49,821 nt of DNA from Candidatus Woesebacteria bacterium (GTDB lineage Bacteria; Patescibacteriota; Microgenomatia; Woykebacterales; 2-01-FULL-43-14), in assembly GCA_020060105.1 (NCBI GenBank), contig JAGVAV010000019.1, positions 1-49,821 on the forward strand. The letters run 5' to 3'. The position numbers were made by a program, and so were the translations under genes. The stretch's first letter is position 1. Each line of letters begins with the position of its first letter. Below are positions 16,029 through 24,137 of the stretch, in pieces. The notes below the pieces were generated by a model that was not told the DNA's origin, searched no databases, and worked only from the letters and a program-made list of their open reading frames with translations.

Positions 16029-16877
16029 ATGGATAAGGTAAAACAAAAACTGATTTTTCTTAAGTTTTGGTTAAGGGAAAGATGGGGCTCTTTTAGAATT
16101 TCCCGACCGCTCATTTCCCTGCCGACTTTGCCTGATTCTTTTTTTACCCAAAGAAACGCCATTATTTACGGAGCGGCGATATTTGTTTTAGTCAATTTAG
16201 GCTGGTTTTTATTCTTTATCTTTTCCTTTTCCCCGAAACAAAGCGAGACTGAAACAACTTCTTCCTTAGAAAAAGTAGAAGATGTTTCTCTGCCGCCTCT
16301 TCCCTTTTCTCCTCAGCAGGTAAGCTTGACTCCGATCGAGAGCGGTCATATGGTCAAGTGGTTAGGGACGGGGGAGGAAGGGAAGTATTACCAAGTTTAT
16401 CGTAAAGCCCCAAAAGATGAGGGCTGGACCTTTTTAACCACCGTTGATTTGAAAGGGAATAATCAGGGTTGGTATGAGTACGAGGACTCCTCGGGTGAGG
16501 GTAGCTTTATCTACGGGGTTTCGATGGTTGACAACTATGAAAGAGAAAGCGAACTTTCCCAGACGAGCAGTCAGCAAACTGATTTCATCAGCTCCGAGGC
16601 GGCCCTAAAAGACTTGGAAGAATTACCGGAAGGGTTGTTATATGAGGGTTCTTTGGCCGGAAATGTTTCTTTTATCCCCTTGATTGAGCCGGGTGAAAAA
16701 AAACCTTACTGGGGTTTTAAGGTAGTTGATGAGGAAGCGGCTCGGATCAAAACAGGTTCCGGCCACCTAAACTGGGCTTACGTGGACGCGCGAAGTGGTG
16801 AATTTATTTGCGCCGACACTGAATTTGGTTTGGTTAACGACTCTTGTTGGAGCAAGCTGGAAAATTTAGACAAATAA
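16029..16877 (+). CDS. Membrane-anchored protein with extracytoplasmic Fn3-like region, unknown function
   Basis: The 282-residue protein has a basic N-terminal tail, one membrane helix at about 46-67 (AIIYGAAIFVLVNLGWFLFF), and a region from about 95 to 180 with an Fn3-like feel (VSLTPIESGHMVKWLGTGEE, YYQVYRKAPKDEGWTFL, FIYGVSMVDNYERESELS). The C-terminal 90 residues are unassigned. A role outside the membrane is inferred from topology only. It precedes secD by 150 bases, with an inverted repeat in between, so co-transcription with secD is uncertain. Confidence 0.6.
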   Translation: MDKVKQKLIFLKFWLRERWGSFRISRPLISLPTLPDSFFTQRNAIIYGAAIFVLVNLGWFLFFIFSFSPKQSETETTSSLEKVEDVSLPPLPFSPQQVSLTPIESGHMVKWLGTGEEGKYYQVYRKAPKDEGWTFLTTVDLKGNNQGWYEYEDSSGEGSFIYGVSMVDNYERESELSQTSSQQTDFISSEAALKDLEELPEGLLYEGSLAGNVSFIPLIEPGEKKPYWGFKVVDEEAARIKTGSGHLNWAYVDARSGEFICADTEFGLVNDSCWSKLENLDK

Positions 16878-16928
16878 TCCGAAGCAGCATTACCCGCGAG
16901 AGTTGTACGAAATTTATTGGATCCCTCC

Positions 16929-16954
16929 GTCATCCCCGATATAATCGGGATGAC
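16929..16954. repeat. Inverted repeat of the GTCATCCCGAT type
   Basis: GTCATCCCCGAT faces ATCGGGATGAC with a one-base difference. Palindromes of the GTCATCCC/GGGATGAC kind are widespread dispersed repeats; a related, more degraded version seems to lie at about 20735-20787. Confidence 0.6.
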
Positions 16955-17027
16955 AGTGGAGAATGCGACGGCTTTGCGGCGGATTTGACGAAGATAAAAA
17001 TTTGTCGCATAATAATAGAAGCAAAAG

Positions 17028-18353
17028 ATGAAGTACAGACGTTTGACGCTTTGGGGTATTGTCATCCTCACGATCCTGGCCCTCGTTGTTGATTGGCCCA
17101 AAGTCCCGCTAAAATTTAATATTGGCACGCTTAAAGTTGATACAGTTTTGGCTGGTCCAGACATCGACTTTAACCTTTTTGGTTGGAAAATCCGTCGAGA
17201 GCTAAACATTAAACAGGGTTTGGATCTTCAGGGTGGAACAAGGTTGGTTTTGCAGGCGGATATGGCCAGCATTGACCCGGCTCATTGGGAACAAGCCCAT
17301 GAGTCCGCTAAAGACGTTATCGAAAGAAGAGTTAACCTTTGGGGGGCGAATGAACCTCTGGTTCAAACTTCTAAGGTAGGGGAAGATTACCGAGTGGTTG
17401 TTGAACTGCCGGGAGTAAAAAATGTTGAAGAGGCGAAGGACTTGATCGGCCAGACGGCCAAATTAGAGTTTCGAGAATTTACCGACGCTTCGGCCGCCGC
17501 CTCTCCTTATAACTTTCCGACCTTAGAGAATACTCAGTCCGTTGGGTTAACAGGTAAGGATCTTAAGCGGGCGCAAGCCGATTTTAACCGTGAAACCAGC
17601 GAACCGGTGGTAGCTTTTGAAATGACCTCTGAAGGCGGTTCGAAGATGGGTGAAGTGACCAAGAGACTGGTGGGTAAGCCTCTGGCTATCTTTTTAGATG
17701 ATCAGCCAGTCAGTTGGCCGACGGTGAGGGAGACTATCACTAATGAAGGAATAATTTCTGGTAATTTCACTGTTGAAGAGGCTAAAAAACTGTCAGTTCA
17801 ATTAAACGCCGGAGCCTTGCCGGTGCCGGTCCAAGTCGTCGAAGAAAGGACGGTGGGAGCAACTTTGGGCCAGGAGTCAGTCAACAAGAGTATTTTTGCC
17901 GGGGCGGTTGGTCTAGTCATCATCGTTCTCTTTATGATCCTATACTACCGCTTGCCTGGAATAATCGCAGCCGGCGCTTTAATAATTTACTCGCTTTTGG
18001 TCTTGGCGATATTTAAACTCATCCCCGTGACCCTAACTTTGGCGGGAATTGCCGGGTTTATTCTTTCTATCGGTATGGCGGTGGACGCTAATATTTTGAT
18101 TTTTGAACGGATGAGAGAAGAATTAAGAGCGAATAAGCCAAGATGGATGGCGATTGAAATTGGTTTTTCCCGAGCCTGGAGTTCGATTCGAGATTCTAAC
18201 ATCGCTTCTTTAATTACTTGTGGAATTCTTTATTGGTTTGGGACGGGGATTGTTCGCAACTTTGCTTTAACCCTAGCGATTGGAATTTTAGTCTCGATGT
18301 TTAGCGCGATTATCGTGACAAAAAATTTCTTACGATTGATTTATAAAAAATAA
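17028..18353 (+). CDS. secD: Protein translocase subunit SecD
   Basis: SecD works with SecF in the membrane and uses the proton-motive force to aid late steps of Sec-dependent export. The 441-residue protein has an N-terminal membrane helix, the D1 signature IKQGLDLQGGTRLVLQADM, a periplasmic domain of about 230 residues, and the RND-type C-terminal bundle with FILSIGMAVDANILIFERMREEL. The size is that of short SecD forms. There is no Shine-Dalgarno before ATG 17028. secF lies 1.36 kb downstream rather than adjacent, with two unknown genes between them. A 12-bp inverted repeat starts at the stop codon. Confidence 0.96.
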   Translation: MKYRRLTLWGIVILTILALVVDWPKVPLKFNIGTLKVDTVLAGPDIDFNLFGWKIRRELNIKQGLDLQGGTRLVLQADMASIDPAHWEQAHESAKDVIERRVNLWGANEPLVQTSKVGEDYRVVVELPGVKNVEEAKDLIGQTAKLEFREFTDASAAASPYNFPTLENTQSVGLTGKDLKRAQADFNRETSEPVVAFEMTSEGGSKMGEVTKRLVGKPLAIFLDDQPVSWPTVRETITNEGIISGNFTVEEAKKLSVQLNAGALPVPVQVVEERTVGATLGQESVNKSIFAGAVGLVIIVLFMILYYRLPGIIAAGALIIYSLLVLAIFKLIPVTLTLAGIAGFILSIGMAVDANILIFERMREELRANKPRWMAIEIGFSRAWSSIRDSNIASLITCGILYWFGTGIVRNFALTLAIGILVSMFSAIIVTKNFLRLIYKK

Positions 18354-18384
18354 TATCAAAGATCAAAATAGTATCTTTGATATT
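18352..18384. repeat. Perfect inverted repeat at the secD stop
   Basis: AATATCAAAGAT and ATCTTTGATATT are exact complements around a nine-base loop; a T-rich stretch follows about 10 bases later. It could act as a weak terminator or mRNA end protector between secD and the next gene, or be a dispersed repeat. Confidence 0.65.
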
Positions 18385-18404
18385 TAATATTTGATTTTTA
18401 TGTC

Positions 18405-19391
18405 ATGCTGCCCTTAAGGAACTTTGGAAAATTGAAAAAGAAAACTAGAAAACCTTCTAAAATCTTTAGGAGGTTGCATAAAAAACTTGCCGTTCGGCAC
18501 GAAACGGTGATGGGAGAGCTGAAGGCAAAGCACCAAGAAGGTCTGAAGTGGTTAGAGAAAAAAGGAAAGTCGGTGGATGATTTGACTACTACCGCGGCCC
18601 AAACGGTTGCCGCGTCTGCGGTGACTGGGATGCTCCTTCTTTCTCCGGGAACAGGGAAATTAAAAGATTTGCCGAGTTCTCGTCCGGCTCAGCTAAGAGA
18701 AGCGGCGCCGGGTCAGATCAGCCATAGCATCAAAGGCCAGTTGGATAAAGGGGTAGAACTTGCAGAAAGGCTTAAGAAGATTTTACCCGAAAAGCCGGAA
18801 CCCCTAACGGAGGAAAAAGCCCAGGAAGTTAGCGCGGTTATCAAAGAGCTGACTGGAATGACCGCTGTCTCTGGGCTGGAAGGAAAAAGATTAAATACCG
18901 ATTATGGTTGGGTGGGGGCCGAACAACACCTTTATCGGTTTCCTGGTGACACCCTTTCCCAACACGCTGAAAATTCTTCGGACTGGCTAAAGTACGGTCT
19001 TTCCGGAATCGCTCCCCACCTGGGGGCTTGGGGTTATTTTTCCCAAGGGCATTTAGGTTTAACCAAGGAAGCTCGAGATAAAGAACGTTATTATTTGGTG
19101 GCCCAAACCTTTTTGGCCCCCGGTTGGAAGGATAACTATCAGGAACTTTACGAATGGTTTAAATTTCGAAAGATGGTTATGATCAACCCCGAGACCGGTC
19201 AAGGAGTGGTGGGAGCTTTGGGAGACGCCGGCCCGTCAGAATGGACCGGGAAACAGTTTGGCGCTTCGCCGGAAGCGATGGACATTTTGGGGTTAGGCAG
19301 CGGGCCAAGAAAAGGAAAGGTTATCTTATTTTTTGTTGACGATCCAGAAAACAAAGTCCCTTACGGACCTATCAACGGGGAGGAAAAATGA
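18405..19391 (+). CDS. Unknown membrane-anchored protein between secD and secF, possible double-psi beta-barrel C-terminal domain
   Basis: The 328-residue protein has a very basic N-terminal helix (residues 1-60), a hydrophobic segment at about 64-84 (AAQTVAASAVTGMLLLSPG), a Pro/Glu-rich linker, and a C-terminal domain from about 160. Near the end, VMINPETGQGVVGALGDAGP followed by SPEAMDILGLGSG recalls the D-x-GP pattern of RlpA-like double-psi beta-barrels; this similarity is weak. If correct, the domain would act in the envelope, possibly on peptidoglycan. The next gene overlaps by four bases, so the pair is translationally coupled inside the secD-secF cluster. Confidence 0.55.
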   Translation: MLPLRNFGKLKKKTRKPSKIFRRLHKKLAVRHETVMGELKAKHQEGLKWLEKKGKSVDDLTTTAAQTVAASAVTGMLLLSPGTGKLKDLPSSRPAQLREAAPGQISHSIKGQLDKGVELAERLKKILPEKPEPLTEEKAQEVSAVIKELTGMTAVSGLEGKRLNTDYGWVGAEQHLYRFPGDTLSQHAENSSDWLKYGLSGIAPHLGAWGYFSQGHLGLTKEARDKERYYLVAQTFLAPGWKDNYQELYEWFKFRKMVMINPETGQGVVGALGDAGPSEWTGKQFGASPEAMDILGLGSGPRKGKVILFFVDDPENKVPYGPINGEEK

Positions 19392-19705
19392 TTAGCTTTT
19401 ACCAAAGATTTGGCCAGACCAAACTTATTCACGAAGAACTGATCTTACTTGACTTAGCAGAGGAAGAAAGACAGCAACTTCTACGCCTTTTGGAGAATAC
19501 TTTTAATCATAAAATCCTCAGCGCGGTGATGGAAGAACTTACTGACGAGGATAAAGTGGTTTTTTTAGAAAAAGTGACCCAGGAAGATGAGGTTGCCGTA
19601 GTGGAGTTTATCAGATTGAAAACCAATGATATCGAAAATAAAATTGAGCTTGTGGTTAGAGAATTAACTCAACAAGTGGTCGATGACATTAGAGAGGTAA
19701 GGTAA
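19388..19705 (+). CDS. Small acidic helical protein between secD and secF, unknown function
   Basis: The 105-residue protein is acidic and probably all-helical (HEELILLDLAEEERQQLLRL; LTDEDKVVFLEKVTQEDEV). It has no membrane segment and no recognised catalytic motif. The second half loosely recalls the helical repeats of MgtE N-terminal-like domains, but I would not name it on that basis. The ATG overlaps the preceding stop (ATGA) and secF begins three bases after its stop. This tight spacing argues that it is a real member of the translocase operon and perhaps a cytoplasmic accessory factor. Confidence 0.6.
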   Translation: MISFYQRFGQTKLIHEELILLDLAEEERQQLLRLLENTFNHKILSAVMEELTDEDKVVFLEKVTQEDEVAVVEFIRLKTNDIENKIELVVRELTQQVVDDIREVR

Positions 19706-19708
19706 GCA

Positions 19709-20665
19709 ATGCTAGACATTGTCGGTAAAAAATATTTATATTTCGCCGTTTCTTCTTTTCTGATTTCGGTGGGGATTTTTTCCTTATTTAATTGGGGTTT
19801 GAGGTTAGGTATTGATTTTACAGGAGGTTCCTTGATCGAGTTAAAATTAGAGAAAGCACAAGCCGGCAGTGAGATAAGTAACGACCTTAGCGCTAAGGAA
19901 AAGCAGCAGATTAGGGATTCTCTCGGTAAGGAGTCTTTAGAAGCGTCGACGATTCAGCGTTCAGGCGAGAAAATTTACACTCTCCGTACCAAACCTTTAG
20001 AGGAGCAGCAGCTAGAGAAGTTAACAGGGTCTCTACAAGAAAGTTTTGGTCAGGTGGAATTGTTAAGACTAGAGACCGTTGGGCCAACTATTGGCCGGGA
20101 ATTGCTCCAGAAAGCGCTAGGGGCTTTGGTGGCGGCTTCGGTGATGATCATTCTTTACATTGCCTTTGCCTTTCGGGAAGTTCCGAAACCCGCTTCGAGC
20201 TGGCGTTTCGGCCTTTGCGCCATTCTGGCTTTAATTCATGACATTTTGATCGTAGTGGGAGCCTTTTCTTTGTTTGGCCATTTTTATCAAGTCGAGATAG
20301 ACTCCATGTTTGTCACGGCCCTGTTGACGATCATTGGCTTTTCGGTTCATGACACAATCGTGGTTTTTGACCGAATTCGAGAAAATTTGAAAAGAAGGAT
20401 TTATCCCACTTTTTCAGAAACGGTTAATCACTCGATATTGCAGACCTTGGGGCGCTCGTTAAATACTTCCTTAACGGTGATTTTTGTTTTGTTGGCTTTG
20501 CTGCTTTTTGGCGGCCTAAGTATTCGCTGGTTTGTAATGGCTTTGCTGATTGGAGTTATTGTCGGGACATATTCCTCAATCTTTACTGCCTCTCCGATTT
20601 TGGTTGCCTGGCAGGAATGGCGAGAGAGGAAAAACGTCAAGCACCAAGTTCAAGTGGCCACATAA
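19709..20665 (+). CDS. secF: Protein translocase subunit SecF
   Basis: The 318-residue protein has the N-terminal helix, the signature LRLGIDFTGGSLIELKL, a periplasmic domain of about 100 residues, GPTIGRELLQKAL, and the C-terminal membrane bundle with IIGFSVHDTIVVFDRIREN. It partners SecD upstream and acts in the same complex. The start is ATG 19709 three bases after the small acidic gene. The last codons (NVKHQVQVAT) and the stop lie in DNA that closely matches the left arm of the repeat at 22639-22750, so this tail may have been acquired from a repeat insertion. Confidence 0.95.
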   Translation: MLDIVGKKYLYFAVSSFLISVGIFSLFNWGLRLGIDFTGGSLIELKLEKAQAGSEISNDLSAKEKQQIRDSLGKESLEASTIQRSGEKIYTLRTKPLEEQQLEKLTGSLQESFGQVELLRLETVGPTIGRELLQKALGALVAASVMIILYIAFAFREVPKPASSWRFGLCAILALIHDILIVVGAFSLFGHFYQVEIDSMFVTALLTIIGFSVHDTIVVFDRIRENLKRRIYPTFSETVNHSILQTLGRSLNTSLTVIFVLLALLLFGGLSIRWFVMALLIGVIVGTYSSIFTASPILVAWQEWRERKNVKHQVQVAT

Positions 20666-20667
20666 AC
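20637..20667. repeat. Partial copy of the AAGCACCAAATTC-type repeat at the secF 3' end
   Basis: TCAAGCACCAAGTTCAAG matches TCAAGCACCAAATTCAAA at 22637, and similarity continues through CCACATA against CCAAATA; about 25 of 30 bases agree. The copy overlaps the secF stop codon. Confidence 0.55.
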
Positions 20668-20838
20668 ACCAATACCTAATTATCGAAATTAGAACAATTG
20701 AGCCTCACCGCTCAGATTCGAGGAGCTCGAAGAGCGGGAATCCCGAAAGCTTCATTTATCTGGATTCCCAGTCAAGACGGGAATGACAACTAGAGGTAAT
20801 TGCGTAACTTGTGGTTAGAATTTAGAGTTTAATTGCTT

Positions 20839-22488
20839 ATGAAGGAAAAACGTTGGGTTATTGCTCCTAGAATCAAAGAAGATCTTGTTGATCAACTTCT
20901 TTATAACCGACAAATAACTACCGACTTGGAGAAGGAAAACTTTTTAAGTTCCATTTTTGATTTTCAAAACTTAGTTTCCCCCGATCAACTAGAAAAAGCG
21001 GTCAAGAGAGTTCGTCAGGCGATTGAAAAGACGGAACCGATCCTGATCTACGGGGATTTTGACGTTGACGGGGTGACTTCCACTGCCTTACTTTGGGAAA
21101 CTCTGGTGAGATTTGGGGCGAAGGTGACTCCTTATATTCCTCACCGAGAAAAGGAAGGTTACGGCCTTTCCGAAAACGCGATCTTAGAGGCAGCCGCGGG
21201 GGGAACGAAACTAATTATCAGCGTTGATTGCGGGATCAGCGCGGTGGAAGAAGTGGCCTTGGCGGCTTCTTTAGGGATCGACGTGATTATAACCGACCAT
21301 CATCACCAGCAGGAAAAAGTTCCTCAGGCTTACGCAACCGTTCACACCACTCAGTTGGCCGGAGTGGGGGTTTCTTATGAACTTTCAAAAGCAATATATG
21401 AGGAATTCAGCCAGTCTTTTCCGGAAAGCTCTTTAGATCTTGTCGCGCTGGGAACTCTGGCCGATATGGTTACTTTACTGGGAAAAAATCGAAGCTTGGC
21501 TAAACAGGGGTTGGTTCAGCTAAACAACACTCAAAGAGAAGGTTTGCGATCTTTGATCGAGACGGCGGGAATAAAGTTAGGGAAGGTCGGCACTTATGAA
21601 GTGGGCTTTGTTCTTTCGCCGCGGCTTAACGCCATGGGCCGACTGGAGCACGCTATGGATTCGCTTCGGCTGCTTTTGACTAGAAAAAAGGAGAAGGCGG
21701 ACGAGTTAGCCAGGAAGCTTTCCGAGACGAATGAACAAAGGCAAAAACTAACTTTGGAAACCCTCAGTCACGCTCGGGAGATCTTTGAAAAAAATAGCCA
21801 AAGTAAAAAAATTTTGGTTTTATCCCATCAGAGTTGGTCGCAAGGAATTATTGGTTTGGTGGCGGGGAGATTGGTGGAAGAACTAAATCGCCCGGTAATT
21901 GTGGTCAGTGAAGGGAAAGAGTTTAGCAAAGGTTCGGCCCGCTCGGTGAACGGCTTTAACATTGTCGAAGCGATTTGCGGTTGTGAAGATCTTCTCGTTA
22001 GCCACGGGGGTCATCCTCAAGCGGCGGGCTTTACGATTGAGACGAAAAACCTAGCCGACTTTGAAAGACGGCTTTCTAAATGGGTGGAGGAAAAACTAAG
22101 CGAAACGGATTTACAACCTTTAGTTAAAATCGAGGCGGAGGTGACTCCGGAGAAGTTAAACTTTGAGACCTATCGACAGATCAAACAATTTGAACCTTTT
22201 GGCGTGGGTAACCCGGAACCGATTTTGGTGGGGCGAGGCTTTGAAGTGAAAGACTTTCGGACGGTGGGTGGGGAAGGGAAGCATTTAAAGCTAAAGTTGG
22301 CTAGTGAGGTGAAAGGAGCTTGGACGAGACAAGGAATTTTTGAGGCGATTGGATTTGGTTTGGGGGAGTGGTCCTTTCAGCTTCGCCCCGGCATGAAAGT
22401 CGATCTAGCCTTTGTCTTGGATGAGGATAACTGGAACGGGAATAAGAAACTGCAGTTGAAGGTTAAGGATTTGAAGTTAAGTAACTAA
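20839..22488 (+). CDS. recJ: Single-stranded-DNA-specific exonuclease RecJ
   Basis: RecJ digests single-stranded DNA 5' to 3' in recombination and repair. The 549-residue protein has the DHH-family motifs in order: YGDFDVDGVTSTALLWE (motif I), ISVDCGIS, ITDHHHQ (motif III), and the DHHA1 motif SHGGHPQAAGF with GSARSVNGFNI before it, followed by the OB-fold EPFGVGNPEPIL. Length is typical of bacterial RecJ. The ORF track starts at a TTG six bases upstream; ATG 20839 is the better start. It begins 173 bases after secF, behind a region with degraded inverted repeats, and has no visible ribosome site. Confidence 0.96.
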   Translation: MKEKRWVIAPRIKEDLVDQLLYNRQITTDLEKENFLSSIFDFQNLVSPDQLEKAVKRVRQAIEKTEPILIYGDFDVDGVTSTALLWETLVRFGAKVTPYIPHREKEGYGLSENAILEAAAGGTKLIISVDCGISAVEEVALAASLGIDVIITDHHHQQEKVPQAYATVHTTQLAGVGVSYELSKAIYEEFSQSFPESSLDLVALGTLADMVTLLGKNRSLAKQGLVQLNNTQREGLRSLIETAGIKLGKVGTYEVGFVLSPRLNAMGRLEHAMDSLRLLLTRKKEKADELARKLSETNEQRQKLTLETLSHAREIFEKNSQSKKILVLSHQSWSQGIIGLVAGRLVEELNRPVIVVSEGKEFSKGSARSVNGFNIVEAICGCEDLLVSHGGHPQAAGFTIETKNLADFERRLSKWVEEKLSETDLQPLVKIEAEVTPEKLNFETYRQIKQFEPFGVGNPEPILVGRGFEVKDFRTVGGEGKHLKLKLASEVKGAWTRQGIFEAIGFGLGEWSFQLRPGMKVDLAFVLDEDNWNGNKKLQLKVKDLKLSN

Positions 22489-22638
22489 GATACTTCGTCG
22501 TTAAAGTTACTTCGCTAACGCTAGATTTCTCATCCCCCTTGTCAAGACTACAGGATTCGAAATGACGAAATTATCTTGCTGCTCATATTTCCCATTTGAC
22601 GCCTGAGGGGAATTTGTTGGATAATAGACTAAATTATC

Positions 22639-22750
22639 AAGCACCAAATTCAAATAACCAAATAATACTCAATAACAAAATTCAAAATATTCAAAACCGT
22701 TTTTGGAATTTGAGTATTTGAATTTGAAATTTATTTGGTCGTTGGTGCTT
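22639..22750. repeat. MITE-like imperfect inverted repeat, AAGCACCAAATTC family
   Basis: The left arm starts AAGCACCAAATTCAAATAAC and the right arm ends ATTTGGTCGTTGGTGCTT; between them the AT-rich arms remain partly complementary. The 112-base unit can fold into one long hairpin. It lies 22 bases upstream of aspS. The rest of the 22489-22772 spacer shows only degraded palindromic sequence and no gene. Confidence 0.75.
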
Positions 22751-22772
22751 AGGATCTTGGATTTATTCGTTT

Positions 22773-24137
22773 ATGGAACGGAACTTAATCATTGAAACAA
22801 TCGAAAAGGTAGGGCAGGAAGTCCTTCTCAAGGGTTGGGTCGAAAGCCGGCGGGACCATGGAAAGCTGATCTTTTTGGACGTGCGGGATCATACTGGAAC
22901 TGTTCAGATGGTGATTAACCCTAAGGTTTCTGAGGAGGCCCACAAGACGGCTTCTGGCTTAAGTGTCCAAGACGTTATCTCTTTGATGGGAAAGGTCAAT
23001 GCGCGCCCTAAGGGGGCGGAGAACCCCGATTTACCGACCGGTACGGTCGAGATAGAAGTTAAGAAGTTGGAAATGCTTAGTGACGCTGAGTCTTTACCTT
23101 TTGATTTTGGGGCGAGGGAACTTCCGATTAATTTAGACACCGCTCTTGACTTTCGTCCCTTGACCCTTCGCCACCCAAAAAATCAAGCGATTTTTAGAAT
23201 TCAGGCGGAAATTGTCAAGGCCTTTCGAGACTTTCTGACGGAACGCAGTTTTGTCGAAATTCAATCGCCCAAAATTACCGCTGAGTCAACGGAAGGCGGG
23301 GCGAATGTTTTTCGAGTCGACTACTTTGGCCTTCCGGCTTATTTGGCTCAGAGCCCCCAATTTTACAAGCAAATTATGGTTGGGGTTTACGAGCGGGTTT
23401 TCACTATTGGCCAAGTTTACCGGGCCGAGGAACACAACACTACCCGCCACGTCAACGAATATACTAGCTTGGATCTGGAATTTGGCTTTATCCAAGATCA
23501 TACCGACATTATCGATCTCGAGATTGATTTTTTGAAATACCTTTTTCCTTACCTGGACGAGACCGTCAAACCGGAAATTGAATTTTTAGGAATTAAACTG
23601 CCGACGGTGGGAGACGTACCCTCTCTTAAACTCAGAGAAGCTCAAGCGATTATCGAGCGAGAATTTGACCGGAAGGTTTCCCATGAACCAGACCTTTCCC
23701 CCCAGGACGAGCGGGATATCTGCCAGTACGCCCAGGAAAAGCTGGGGAGCGAATTTATCTTCATTACCCATCAGCCGGTAGATCATCGGCCAATGTACAC
23801 CATGCCCGATGAGGCTGACCCTGGCTACACGAAAAGCTTCGATTTACTGTTTCGAGGAATAGAGATTACCACCGGCGGACAAAGAATTCACGATTACGAT
23901 CAATTGGTGAGCAGCATCAAGAAACGCGGACTTTCCCCGGAGAATTTCAGCTTTTACCTGATGGCTTTTAAGTACGGCTTGCCCCCCGAAGGAGGCTTGG
24001 CGATTGGATTGGAACGTTTGACGGCCAAGATCGTAGGCGCGGAAAACGTTCGGGAGGCGACCCTTTTTCCTCGAGACGTGACTCGAATTGATTTGCCTTT
24101 AGCCAAGATCAAAAACCATGAAAAGAAAGGACGTTAA
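22773..24137 (+). CDS. aspS: Aspartyl-tRNA synthetase, archaeal/eukaryotic type (probably non-discriminating)
   Basis: The 454-residue class II synthetase has an N-terminal OB-fold (VLLKGWVESRRDHGKLIFLDVRD), motif 2 (VYRAEEHNTTRHVNEYTSLDLE) and motif 3 (GGLAIGLERLTAKIVG). It lacks the roughly 130-residue GAD insertion of the usual bacterial AspRS (about 590 residues), so it belongs to the archaeal/eukaryotic class. Enzymes of this class are often non-discriminating, charging tRNA-Asn too and leaving correction to GatCAB; which applies here is not decided. The last 20 bases overlap the next gene. A repeat element immediately precedes it. Confidence 0.93.
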   Translation: MERNLIIETIEKVGQEVLLKGWVESRRDHGKLIFLDVRDHTGTVQMVINPKVSEEAHKTASGLSVQDVISLMGKVNARPKGAENPDLPTGTVEIEVKKLEMLSDAESLPFDFGARELPINLDTALDFRPLTLRHPKNQAIFRIQAEIVKAFRDFLTERSFVEIQSPKITAESTEGGANVFRVDYFGLPAYLAQSPQFYKQIMVGVYERVFTIGQVYRAEEHNTTRHVNEYTSLDLEFGFIQDHTDIIDLEIDFLKYLFPYLDETVKPEIEFLGIKLPTVGDVPSLKLREAQAIIEREFDRKVSHEPDLSPQDERDICQYAQEKLGSEFIFITHQPVDHRPMYTMPDEADPGYTKSFDLLFRGIEITTGGQRIHDYDQLVSSIKKRGLSPENFSFYLMAFKYGLPPEGGLAIGLERLTAKIVGAENVREATLFPRDVTRIDLPLAKIKNHEKKGR

